Assembly: GCA_964434535.1 (NCBI GenBank)
Contig: CAYSWA010000009.1
Coordinates: 28,759-92,758, forward strand
Direction: 5' to 3'
DNA length: 64,000 nucleotides
DNA from: SM23-32 sp964434535
Lineage (GTDB): Bacteria > Planctomycetota > Brocadiia > SM23-32
The notes under the pieces are model-generated. The model ran no database searches and was not told where the DNA came from. It saw only the letters and a program-made list of their open reading frames with translations. Below are positions 51,018 through 59,147 of the stretch, one piece after another (position 1 is the stretch's first letter; every line of letters begins with the position of its first letter). The position numbers and the translations under genes were made by a program.

Positions 51018-53033
51018 TCAGGCGCCCAGCACTTCCTTCGCCCTCTGTAGTATAGCTTCCACCGAGAAGCCGAGGTTGTCAAGCACTTCTTGACCCGGGC
51101 CGGAGGCCCCGAAGCGCCTCAGGCCGATCACGGCGCCCTCCTGGCCGACGTAGCGCTCCCATCCGATCGGCGAGCCGGCCTCCACCGCGAGGCGCTTCCG
51201 CACCGACGGGGGCAGCACGCAGCGGCGGTAGTCCTGGTCCTGGCGCTCGAAGATCTCCCACGAGGGGAAGCTCACCACGCGCACGCGCCGGCCCTCACCC
51301 GTGAGCTGCTTGGCCGCCTCCAGCACCGGCGCGACCTCCGAGCCGCTCGCCATCATGATGATCTCGGGCTCGCCATCCTCGGGGTCGCTCAGCACGTAGG
51401 CGCCCTTGTGGAGCCCTTCGGCCGGGGCGAGGGCGTCCCGATCGAGCACGGGCAGCTTCTGGCGGCTGCAGAATATGGCCGTCGGCCCGTGTCCGTTGAT
51501 CAACGCGGCCCGCCACGCCTCGCGGGCCTCGTTCGCGTCGGCGGGCCGGATCACGGTCCAGTGCGGTATGGCGCGGATGGCCAGCAGGTGCTCGACGGGC
51601 TGGTGGGTGGGCCCGTCCTCGCCGACGCCGATGCTGTCGTGCGTGAACTGGTAGACGGTCGGCACCTCCATGATGCCGGCCAGGCGGAGGGCGGGGCGGC
51701 AGTAGTCGCTGAAGACGCCGAAGGTGGACCCGTAGGCTCGCAGGGCGCCGTGGCGCGCGATGCCGTTGCAGGCGGCGGCCATGACGTGCTCGCGCACGCC
51801 GAAACGGATGTTCTGCCGGCCGTATTGCCCCGGCTCCATGCTCAGCCCGTCGGAGGGGAGCGTGCGGGTCGAGGAGCCGAGGTCCGCGCAGCCGCCGATC
51901 AGGAGGGGACAGTTCTTGCGCAGCGCCTCCAGCGTGTCGCCGGCCGCGGAGCGGGTGGCCACGGGGCCGTCATCCGGCGTCCAGGCGGGCAGGTCGGCGT
52001 CCCAGCCGGCGGCCAGCTCGCCGTCCCAGGCCCGCCGCCACTCGTCGGCCAGCTCGGGGAACTGCTCGGCGTAGCGGCCGAAGGCATCCTCCCATGCCTT
52101 CCTTGCCTGGCGGCCGCGCGCGGCCACCTCGGCGAACCGCTCGCGGACGCGCTCGGGCACGAGGAACATCTCGTCTTCCGGCCAGTTGAGGGCCCGCTTG
52201 GTCTGGGCCATCTGGCCGGCGTCGAGCGGGGCGCCGTGGGCCTTGTGCGTGTCCTGGACGGGGCTGGCGTAGCCGATGTGGGTGTGGCAGACGATCAGCG
52301 ACGGGCGGTCGGCGACCGCCTGGGCCTGCTCGACGGCGCGGCTGAACGCTTCGATCTCGGTCGTCGCCTCGTCCACGCGGCAGGTGTGCCAGCCGCAGGC
52401 TTCGAAGCGCGCGGCCGTGTCGTCGGTGAACCACTCGGCCGTCGGGCCTTCGAGCGATATCCGGTTGTCGTCGTAGATGACGATCAGCTTGCCGAGCTTC
52501 AGGTGGCCGGCCAGGGAGGCGGCCTCGTGGCTGATGCCCTCCATCATGTCGCCGTCGCTGGCCAGCACGTAGGTGTAGTGGTCGACGATCCGGTGGCCGG
52601 GCCGGTTGAAGCGGGCGGCCAGGTAGCGCTCGGCGAGGGCCATGCCGACCGAGTCGCCGATGCCCTGCCCGAGCGGCCCGGTGGCGACTTCGACCCCGGG
52701 CGCGCAGTCCGCCTCCGGGTGGCCGGGGGTCATGCTGCCGAACTGGCGGAAGTCCTTCAGCTCCTCCATCGGCAGCTCGTAGCCGCTCAGGTGCAGCAGG
52801 CTGTAGAGCAGGGCGGAGGCGTGACCGGCCGAGAGGATGAAACGGTCACGGTCCGGCCAGCGGTGGTCGGGCGGGGCGTGCTTCAGGTGGCGGGTGAAGA
52901 GCGTGTAGGCCAGCGCCGCGCAGCCGAGCGGAGCGCCCGGGTGGCCCGAGTCGGCCCGGTGGACCATGTCGATCGAGAGGGTGCGGATCGTGTTGATGCA
53001 GAGCGTGTCCAGGTCCATCTCGTTTAGGGACAT
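51018..53033 (-). CDS. tkt: Transketolase
   Basis: 671 residues, the standard length for bacterial transketolase. It moves two-carbon ketol units between pentose-phosphate sugars with thiamine diphosphate. The motifs are in order: DMVHRADSGHPGAPLGCA, GPLGQGIGDSVGMA, ASDGDMMEGISHEA (TPP motif GDGx~25N with DDNRISLEGP), then the pyrimidine-binding half with FGVREHVMAAACNGIA, FTHDSIGVGEDGPTHQP and MASGSEVAPVLEA. Catalytic His26- and His473-type residues are in place (SGHPG; the H in FTHDS). ATG 53033 with GAGG upstream. It is the first gene of a minus-strand operon with the SHOCT-like and hydroxylase genes. Confidence 0.96.
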   Translation of the reverse strand: MSLNEMDLDTLCINTIRTLSIDMVHRADSGHPGAPLGCAALAYTLFTRHLKHAPPDHRWPDRDRFILSAGHASALLYSLLHLSGYELPMEELKDFRQFGSMTPGHPEADCAPGVEVATGPLGQGIGDSVGMALAERYLAARFNRPGHRIVDHYTYVLASDGDMMEGISHEAASLAGHLKLGKLIVIYDDNRISLEGPTAEWFTDDTAARFEACGWHTCRVDEATTEIEAFSRAVEQAQAVADRPSLIVCHTHIGYASPVQDTHKAHGAPLDAGQMAQTKRALNWPEDEMFLVPERVRERFAEVAARGRQARKAWEDAFGRYAEQFPELADEWRRAWDGELAAGWDADLPAWTPDDGPVATRSAAGDTLEALRKNCPLLIGGCADLGSSTRTLPSDGLSMEPGQYGRQNIRFGVREHVMAAACNGIARHGALRAYGSTFGVFSDYCRPALRLAGIMEVPTVYQFTHDSIGVGEDGPTHQPVEHLLAIRAIPHWTVIRPADANEAREAWRAALINGHGPTAIFCSRQKLPVLDRDALAPAEGLHKGAYVLSDPEDGEPEIIMMASGSEVAPVLEAAKQLTGEGRRVRVVSFPSWEIFERQDQDYRRCVLPPSVRKRLAVEAGSPIGWERYVGQEGAVIGLRRFGASGPGQEVLDNLGFSVEAILQRAKEVLGA

Positions 53034-53055
53034 GCAGTTGCCTCGCGTGCTCGAG

Positions 53056-53085
53056 TTCTCATTGTGGGGCGAAGGGCCGTATAAT
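53056..53085 (+). promoter_or_regulatory. Promoter for the copper ATPase
   Basis: TTCTCA (53056-53061), 18-bp spacer, perfect TATAAT (53080-53085). No obvious metal-responsive operator overlaps it. Confidence 0.5.
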
Positions 53086-53151
53086 AAGAGACAGAGGGGA
53101 TTCGTTCCAGTTCCGCGCCAGCACGGCGCTCAGGGGGAAGGGGGGCCTCAG

Positions 53152-55599
53152 ATGCCCATTGATCCGGTATGCGGGATGACGGTCGAGCCGGAGGAGGCGG
53201 CCGGCCGCAGCGAGCACGAGGGCCGCACGTACTACTTCTGCAACGTGCGCTGCAAGGAGCGCTTCGAGGCCGACCCCGAGCGCTTCCTCGCCGAAGGGGA
53301 GGGTGGCGAAGCGGAGGGGGAAGGCGCTGAGGAAGCGGAAGGCGAGGCCGCCGCCTCCGTCACGCTGCCCGTGCGGGGGATGAGCTGCGCCAGTTGCGCC
53401 CGCACCATCGAGAAGTCCCTCGGCAGGGTCCCGGGCGTGGCGGAGGCGTCGGTCAACTTCGGGGCCGAGGTCGCCCGCGTGCGCTACGATCCCTCCCGCG
53501 CCTCGCAGGGCCAGCTGGAGGAGGCCGTGCGCGCCGCCGGCTACGAGGTGGCCGACGAGGCGGAAGAGGAGGCCGACGCGCTGACCAAGGCCGAACGGCA
53601 GATGCAGCGCGCGCGCGGCCGCATGGTCCTGGCCTGGGCGATCACCGGACCGATCATCGCCCTGATGATCCCGTTCATGAGCGGGATCGACGCGCTGGAG
53701 CCCTACCGCGCGGCTTACGAGTGGGCCGTGACGCTGCTCGCCGTGCCGGTGCTCGCCGTCGCCGGCTATCCGACCTACCGGGGCGGCGTCAAAGGGCTCT
53801 TGCAGCTCTCGCCGAACATGGACTCGCTGATCATGCTCGGCAGCGGGGCGGCCTTCATCACCGGCCCGCTCAGCATCGCCGGTCTCGGCATCCACAACTA
53901 CGCCGGCGTCGGGGCCATGATCATGGCCTTCCACCTGACCGGCCGCTACGTGGAGGCGCGGGCGAAGGGCAACGCCGGCCGCGCGATCCGCGAGCTGCTC
54001 GAACTCGGCGCCAAGACCGCCCGCATCCTGCGCGACGGCGAGGAGGTCGAAGTCCCCGTCGAGGAGATCGAGGTCGGCGACGTGATGGTGGTCCGGCCCG
54101 GCGAGAAGATACCGACCGACGGCGTGGTCGAGGAGGGCACCAGCGCGGTCGACGAGTCGATGGCCACCGGCGAGCCGATCCCCGTCGCCAAGGAGGAGGG
54201 CGATGAGGTGATCGGCGCCACGGTCAACCAGCAGGGCCGCCTGAAGGTGCGGGCCACGAAAGTGGGGGAGGAGACCTTCCTCTCGCAGATCATCCGCATG
54301 GTGCGCGAGGCGCAGGGCAGCACGGTGCCGATCCAGGCATTCGCCGACCGGGTCACCACCTACTTCGTGCCGGTGGTGATTGCGCTGGCGCTGCTGACGT
54401 TCGGGGCGTGGCTGCTGTTCCAGGGGCCGCTGCACGCGTTCGCCCAGGCGGCCTCGCGCGTGCTGCCCTGGGTCAACCCCGAGGTATCGGCGATATCGCT
54501 CGCCGTCTTCGCCGCCGTCGCCGTGCTGGTGATCGCGTGCCCCTGCGCGCTGGGGCTCGCCACGCCGACGGCGCTGATGGTCGGCAGCGGCATGGGGGCG
54601 AAGAACGGCATCCTGATCCGCTCCGGCGAGGCGATCCAGGCCATGAAGGACGTGCGCGTGATCGTCTTCGACAAGACCGGCACCATCACGAAGGGCCGCC
54701 CGGAGGTGACCGACGTGGTGGCGCTCGGTGAGCGCGACGAGGCGGACGTGCTCCGGCCGGCGGCGTCGGTCGAGTCGGCCAGCGAGCATCCGCTGGCCCA
54801 GGCCGTGGTCGAGCAGGCGCGCGAGGCCGAGCTCGAGTGGTCCGATACGGAGGACTTCGAGGCGGTCCCGGGCAAGGGCATCCGCGGCCGGGCCGACGGG
54901 CGGGAGGTGCTGGTCGGCACGCGGAAGTTCGCCGAGGACGAGGGCGTGGACTGCTGCGCCGCCGCCGCCGACCTGGAGCGGCTCGAGGGCGAGGCCAAGA
55001 CCACCGTGGTGGTCGCGGTCGGCGGCGAAGCCGTCGGCGTGATCGCCATCGCCGACACGCTGAAGGAGAACTCCGCCGAGGCGGTCGCGCAGCTCAAAGG
55101 CATGGGCTTCGAGGTGGCCATGATCACCGGCGACAACGAACGCACCGCCCGCGCCGTGGCCGACGAGGTCGGGATCGAGCAGGTCCTGGCCGGCGTGCTG
55201 CCCGACCAGAAGGCCGCCGAGATAGGGCGCCTGCGCGACGAGAAGGGCATGGTGGCCATGGTGGGGGACGGCATCAACGACGCCCCCGCGCTGGCCGCCG
55301 CCGACGTGGGCATCGCGCTGGGCAGCGGCACCGACGTGGCCATCGAGAGCGCCGACATCACGCTGGTGCGCGACGACCTGGGCGCCGTGGTCAGCGGGGT
55401 GAAGCTGAGCAGGGCCACGTTCCGCAAGATCAAGCAGAACCTCTTCTGGGCCTTCGGCTACAACGTGGTGGCGATCCCGGCCGCCATGCTCGGCCTGCTG
55501 CACCCGGCCATCGCCGAGGCGGCCATGGCGTTCAGCTCCGTCAGCGTCGTCTCGAACTCCACGCTGCTCAGGCGGGCGGATATCGGCCCGAAGGGCTGA
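53152..55599 (+). CDS. copA: Cu(I)-type P1B ATPase with N-terminal YHS and HMA domains
   Basis: 815 residues. It exports Cu(I) from the cytoplasm at the cost of ATP. Order: YHS domain (1-46, IDPVCGMTVEPE, YFCNVRCKERFEADPERFL); an acidic Glu/Gly-rich linker (48-66); a heavy-metal-associated domain with GMSCASC (Cys79, Cys82); membrane helices; CPC at 463-465; phosphorylated Asp507 in DKTGT; SEHPLA (His546-Pro547); GDGINDAP (705-712). YN in the seventh helix (FGYNVVAIP) and MxxSS in the last (MAFSSVSVVSN) mark the copper(I) subgroup. ATG 53152 has a G-rich SD; upstream in-frame codons lie over the promoter. copA is a family-level symbol. Confidence 0.93.
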   Translation: MPIDPVCGMTVEPEEAAGRSEHEGRTYYFCNVRCKERFEADPERFLAEGEGGEAEGEGAEEAEGEAAASVTLPVRGMSCASCARTIEKSLGRVPGVAEASVNFGAEVARVRYDPSRASQGQLEEAVRAAGYEVADEAEEEADALTKAERQMQRARGRMVLAWAITGPIIALMIPFMSGIDALEPYRAAYEWAVTLLAVPVLAVAGYPTYRGGVKGLLQLSPNMDSLIMLGSGAAFITGPLSIAGLGIHNYAGVGAMIMAFHLTGRYVEARAKGNAGRAIRELLELGAKTARILRDGEEVEVPVEEIEVGDVMVVRPGEKIPTDGVVEEGTSAVDESMATGEPIPVAKEEGDEVIGATVNQQGRLKVRATKVGEETFLSQIIRMVREAQGSTVPIQAFADRVTTYFVPVVIALALLTFGAWLLFQGPLHAFAQAASRVLPWVNPEVSAISLAVFAAVAVLVIACPCALGLATPTALMVGSGMGAKNGILIRSGEAIQAMKDVRVIVFDKTGTITKGRPEVTDVVALGERDEADVLRPAASVESASEHPLAQAVVEQAREAELEWSDTEDFEAVPGKGIRGRADGREVLVGTRKFAEDEGVDCCAAAADLERLEGEAKTTVVVAVGGEAVGVIAIADTLKENSAEAVAQLKGMGFEVAMITGDNERTARAVADEVGIEQVLAGVLPDQKAAEIGRLRDEKGMVAMVGDGINDAPALAAADVGIALGSGTDVAIESADITLVRDDLGAVVSGVKLSRATFRKIKQNLFWAFGYNVVAIPAAMLGLLHPAIAEAAMAFSSVSVVSNSTLLRRADIGPKG

Positions 55600-55623
55600 G
55601 CAATCCCCTTCCCCCCCCCGTGC

Positions 55624-55652
55624 TTGGCGCCGCGACGGGATGGCGCTATAGT
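55624..55652 (+). promoter_or_regulatory. Promoter for the DUF362 gene
   Basis: TTGGCG (55624-55629), 17-bp spacer, TATAGT (55647-55652) within GGCGCTATAGTGG, the same core as the promoter at 59057. Confidence 0.6.
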
Positions 55653-55687
55653 GGAACTCGGGAGGAACTTCACGCGGAGGGCGGACC

Positions 55688-56809
55688 GTGACGGACAAAG
55701 ACAGCGCGGGCATGTCCCGCAGGCGATTCCTGAAGGCGACGGCCGTCGGCGCGCTGGCGTTCGGCGCCGCCCCGACCGTCATCATCCCCCGCCGCGTGGA
55801 GGCTTACCAGCCCGGTGGCAAGATCCATCCTTACATAGACCCGCTCCGGGTGGTCGGCCTGCGGGACCCGGGCATGACCAGCGCCGTCAACGAGAGCTGT
55901 GGCTGGGCCGTGCAGGAGGAGCTGACCGTGCCGGCGGCCGTCGCCGAGAACATGGACCGCATGGCCATGGCGCTGGCCGAGGAGGGCAATGCGGCCGACG
56001 CGTGGAAGAAGATCTTCCTCGTCCCGGCGGGCAAGAGCGCCTCGGACGTCGTGGTGGGCGTCAAGACCAACCAGATCGCCCAGCAGCGCACCCGCAGCGC
56101 AGTGATGAGCAAGGTCTGCCACGTGCTGACCGACGTGATCGGCGTCAAGGGCTCCAACATCTATATCTACGACGCCTGCCACGGCGGCGGCATGGCCGCG
56201 AACAACCCGTTCAAGGGCCTGCCCGAGGGCGTGAGCCTGGCGGACCAGTGGGGCGGCTCTGAGGTGCCCACCCGCGTGCCCGCCCCTTACTGGGCCGGCG
56301 AACGCGAGGCCCGCTGCCTGGGCCACCTGGTCAGGGGCGAGGTGGACATCCTGGTGGACCTGGCGCTCTGCAAGGGCCACGTGCATCAGTTCGGGAAGTT
56401 CACCATGTCCTGCAAGAACCACTTCGGCACGTTCGAGCCGGGCCCGTCTCACCGTGAAGGAGGCGGGGCCGACTACCTGATCGGCATCAACAAGAGCCCC
56501 GAGATCCTGGGTGCGATCGACCCGAAGACAGGCAGCGTGCTCTTCCCGCGCCAGCAGCTCTGCATCGTCGAGGCGCTCTGGGCGAGCGAGCCGGGGCCGC
56601 ACGGCCTCCCGACGGCCCAGCCGAACGCGCTGCTGATGGGCACGTGCACGGCTTCGCTCGACTACATGGGCGCCATGCGGCTGCGGCGCGACATGATGGG
56701 TTGGTCGGTCAACGAGCAGCTCTGCGCGCGTCTGCTGGAGGAGTTCGGCTTCAGCGAGGCGGACCTGCCCAACGACGGCCAGATCATCGACGCGCTCGCC
56801 GTGGCGTAG
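55688..56809 (+). CDS. Tat-exported DUF362-family protein
   Basis: 373 residues. An N-terminal twin-arginine signal is clear (SRRRFLK at residues 10-16, then a mild hydrophobic core ending near VEAYQ). The mature part fits DUF362: VVGVKTNQIAQ, IYIYDACHGGG, VDLALCKGHVHQFGKFTMSCKNHFG (conserved Lys/Cys/His), and a C-terminal LDYMGAMRLRRDMMG. Related proteins are often fused to ferredoxins; this one has no iron-sulfur Cys cluster of the CxxCxxC type. Tat export implies folding with a cofactor in the cytoplasm. GTG 55688 with GGAGGG upstream. Function unknown. Confidence 0.82.
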   Translation: MTDKDSAGMSRRRFLKATAVGALAFGAAPTVIIPRRVEAYQPGGKIHPYIDPLRVVGLRDPGMTSAVNESCGWAVQEELTVPAAVAENMDRMAMALAEEGNAADAWKKIFLVPAGKSASDVVVGVKTNQIAQQRTRSAVMSKVCHVLTDVIGVKGSNIYIYDACHGGGMAANNPFKGLPEGVSLADQWGGSEVPTRVPAPYWAGEREARCLGHLVRGEVDILVDLALCKGHVHQFGKFTMSCKNHFGTFEPGPSHREGGGADYLIGINKSPEILGAIDPKTGSVLFPRQQLCIVEALWASEPGPHGLPTAQPNALLMGTCTASLDYMGAMRLRRDMMGWSVNEQLCARLLEEFGFSEADLPNDGQIIDALAVA

Positions 56810-57020
56810 GCGCTCAGGGCGACCACGACGGCACGACGGAGGGCGACGAGTCGGCTCTGGGGCGCTGCCTCCATCGCCGCCGGCCCCTGCGGCGCGAAGC
56901 ATCTCCGACCAGGCACGGTGCGTGGCAGGCGAGAGGGACTCGCGACAAGCACTGTGCGCGGCCCTCCCCCGGCCCTCGCCGCGAGCACATCGGTTCGGGC
57001 TGCACAGGCGCGGGTCGCAG

Positions 57021-57047
57021 ATCCTTCGCCCCTTCGGGGCTCAGGAT
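57021..57047. repeat. Interrupted palindrome (REP-like or bidirectional terminator)
   Basis: ATCCT (57021-57025), TC, GCCCC (57028-57032), TTC loop, GGGGC (57036-57040), TC, AGGAT (57043-57047): two nested stems with matched 2-nt bulges. It sits in the 299-bp gap between the convergent DUF362 and GH130 genes, where no gene is seen, so it may end transcription from both sides. Its form recalls dispersed palindromic elements, but no second copy is in the window. Confidence 0.5.
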
Positions 57048-57108
57048 GACAGGCTGTGGCCAAGCCGGGCCGGCCTTTGGCGCGGGCGCGTCGGTGTGCG
57101 GCAGGCGC

Positions 57109-58047
57109 CTACCGCGCGCGGCCTTCCTTGGCCACCTCGATCAGCTCTTCGATCGTGCCGGTGGCCACGCAGATCGCCGTGTCGGCGGCGCCGTAGTAGA
57201 CCTTGACCGTGCCGTCCGGCTCGCCGATCGCCCCCGAGGCGAAGACGACGTTGTTAATGTCCCCGACCCGCTCGTATTCCATGCGGGGGGCGAGAATGGG
57301 CACGTCGCTGCGGCCGATCACCACGGACGGGTCCTCCAGGTCCAGCAGCAGCGCCCCGGCGCGGTAGATCGGCCCGCCCGAGGTCATCTTCACCCCGTGG
57401 TAGATCTCCAGCCAGCCCTCCTCGGTCTCGATCGGCACGGTGGAGCCGCCGACGCGGTAGGCGTCCCAATACCCCTGGCGCGGCGTGATGACCATGCGCG
57501 AGTCGCCCCAGTGCAGCAGGTCCTCGGAGAAGGAGGCCCAGATGCTGCCCACATCGTTGCCGATGGGCCGGTCCAGGCGCACGTAGCGGCCCTCGACCTG
57601 GCGGGGGAACAGGATCACGTCCTTGTTGCCCGGCTCGGAGATGACGCCGAGGCGCTCGTATTCCTCGAAGTCGACCGTGGTGGCGAGCGCTGCCACGGGC
57701 CCGTAACCGCTGAAGGCGGTGTAGACGACGTAGACGCGGCCTTCCAGGATGGTGAGGCGGGGGTCCTCGATACCGGCCACCTCGTACTTGGCCATCGGAC
57801 CCTCGTCGGTGGGGACCATGACCGGCAGTTCGTCGATGGTGAAGTCGAACCCGTCCTCGCTGCGCGCCAGGGCGAACAGCGAGTAGCCGTGCTGCCCCTC
57901 AACGCGCAGCAGCAGCAGGTATTCGTCCCGCCACTTCAGCGGGGAGCCGTTGAAGACCGTGTTGCAGGTGAAGGGCACGTCGCCGGGCCCGATGACCGGG
58001 TTGCCTTCGTAACGGTCGAGCAGGTCCGTTTGCACCACGCTTGCCAT
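57109..58047 (-). CDS. GH130-family beta-mannoside phosphorylase-like enzyme (copy 2)
   Basis: 312 residues, beta-propeller. GH130 residues all appear intact: NTVFNGSPL, LLLLRVEG (Arg48), GIEDPRLT (catalytic Asp95), KDVILFPRQ (Lys142, Arg149), and EIYHGVK (His217). The sequence TVPIETEEGWL is family-typical. It should phosphorolyse or synthesise a beta-mannoside in the cytoplasm. It is close in sequence to copy 3, encoded 10 bp upstream, suggesting tandem duplication followed by divergence. ATG 58047 has a GGAGG site in the 10-bp gap. Confidence 0.9.
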   Translation of the reverse strand: MASVVQTDLLDRYEGNPVIGPGDVPFTCNTVFNGSPLKWRDEYLLLLRVEGQHGYSLFALARSEDGFDFTIDELPVMVPTDEGPMAKYEVAGIEDPRLTILEGRVYVVYTAFSGYGPVAALATTVDFEEYERLGVISEPGNKDVILFPRQVEGRYVRLDRPIGNDVGSIWASFSEDLLHWGDSRMVITPRQGYWDAYRVGGSTVPIETEEGWLEIYHGVKMTSGGPIYRAGALLLDLEDPSVVIGRSDVPILAPRMEYERVGDINNVVFASGAIGEPDGTVKVYYGAADTAICVATGTIEELIEVAKEGRAR

Positions 58048-58057
58048 CGGGCCTCCT

Positions 58058-58993
58058 TTACGGCGCTGAGCCGCCCATGCAGACCTTGATCAGCTCGTCC
58101 AGGCCGACCGTCCCCAGGCAGATGCAGCTATCGGCGGCGCCGTAGTAGATCTGGACTTCGGAGCCGTCCTCGGAGAGGACGGCGCCGGTGGCGAAGACCA
58201 GGTTCGGCACGTCGCCGATCCGCTCGTAGTGCTCGTGGGGGGCGAGGATCGGGACGTTGGACCGGCCGATCACCTTCGAGGGGTCCTGCCGGTCGAGGAA
58301 CGCCGCCCCCAGTCGGAACAGCGGCCCGCCCGGCAGGTTGCGCACGCCGTAGTAGATGAGCAGCCAGCCCGGCTCCGTCTCGATGGGCGGCACCGAGGCG
58401 CCGATCCGGTCGTAGTCCCAGAAGCCGTGGCGGGGGGTCATTACCACCTGCCACCCGCCCCAGTAGTCGAGGTCGTCGGAGTAGCTGATCCAGATGTTGC
58501 CGCCTTCACGCGGGCGTTCCAGGCGGGCGTACTTGCCGTTGATGCGGCAGGGGAAGAGGGCCCCGTTCTTGGTGTCGGGCTCGGAGATGAAGGCCACGCG
58601 CTCGATGCTGCGGCAGTGGTCGGTGCGGGCCAGCGTCAGGCGCACGCCGTGCTCGGACTCGGCCAGGTAGACGATGTAGTGCACGCCGTCGAAGACGGTG
58701 ATGCGGGCGTCGCGCACTCCCCGGCTCTCGTAGGGGGCGAAGGGGCCCTCGGTGGCCGGGGCCAGCAGCGGCTGCTCGTCGATCTCGAACGAGCGCCCGT
58801 CCTCGCTGCGCGCGCAATAGATGGAGCAGTCGCCCCGCAGGTTCTCCACCGTCACCAGCAGCACATACCCGCCGTCGTGGCGCACGGCGCCGGCGTTGTG
58901 GACGTCGCTCGCCTGGAAGGGCAGGTCGGCGAGCGCGATGACCGGGTTGCCCTCCCAGCGATGGACGATGTTGCGCGGCAGCTTTGTGCTCAT
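58058..58993 (-). CDS. GH130-family protein with altered phosphate-binding residues (copy 3)
   Basis: 311 residues, aligned by eye over its whole length with copy 2. The catalytic Asp is kept (Asp95 in GVRDARIT), but several basic or motif residues differ: Arg48 to Thr48 (LLVTVEN), Glu94-Asp-Pro96 to Arg94-Asp-Ala96, and the YHGV histidine to Tyr215 (IYYGV). These positions bind phosphate in phosphorylases, so this enzyme may be a hydrolase or have another acceptor. First gene of a two-gene operon with its own promoter 18 bp upstream of the ATG and GGAGG in the short leader. No signal peptide. Confidence 0.87.
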   Translation of the reverse strand: MSTKLPRNIVHRWEGNPVIALADLPFQASDVHNAGAVRHDGGYVLLVTVENLRGDCSIYCARSEDGRSFEIDEQPLLAPATEGPFAPYESRGVRDARITVFDGVHYIVYLAESEHGVRLTLARTDHCRSIERVAFISEPDTKNGALFPCRINGKYARLERPREGGNIWISYSDDLDYWGGWQVVMTPRHGFWDYDRIGASVPPIETEPGWLLIYYGVRNLPGGPLFRLGAAFLDRQDPSKVIGRSNVPILAPHEHYERIGDVPNLVFATGAVLSEDGSEVQIYYGAADSCICLGTVGLDELIKVCMGGSAP

Positions 58994-59010
58994 GGGCGTC
59001 CTCCGCGCTG

Positions 59011-59039
59011 ATTGTGGGGCGTGACCGGGGCGAAATCAA
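59011..59039 (-). promoter_or_regulatory. Promoter for the GH130 pair
   Basis: On the minus strand: TTGATT (59034-59039), 17-bp spacer, CACAAT (59011-59016). The ATG at 58993 would leave a very short leader that just contains GGAGG. Confidence 0.5.
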
Positions 59040-59056
59040 GCAAAAGCCCCCGCGCG

Positions 59057-59085
59057 TTGTGTGCCGGGCCCTCAGGCGCTATAGT
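59057..59085 (+). promoter_or_regulatory. Promoter for the GreA-like gene
   Basis: TTGTGT (59057-59062), 17-bp spacer, TATAGT (59080-59085) inside GGCGCTATAGTGG, identical in its core to the promoter at 55624. The start codon is at 59148. Confidence 0.65.
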
Positions 59086-59147
59086 GGCCGTCGGGGCCGC
59101 TCGCGAACCGCCTCCGCCCGTCCTCAATCCACCTGCGATATCCCGCG

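Noticed and set aside
53061..53090. Promoter for transketolase using CACAAT at 53061
   Set aside because: No acceptable -35 at 16-18 bp (TCTTAT or CTTATT); left out, although the -10 resembles those at 21572 and 59011.
53059..55785. Open frame of about 900 codons antisense to the copper ATPase
   Set aside because: Same GC-skew shadow effect; no recognisable motif, and the sense strand encodes an unmistakable P-type ATPase.
56810..57108. Insertion-sequence remnant in the 299-bp gap
   Set aside because: No transposase fragment or terminal inverted repeats; only the nested palindrome stands out.
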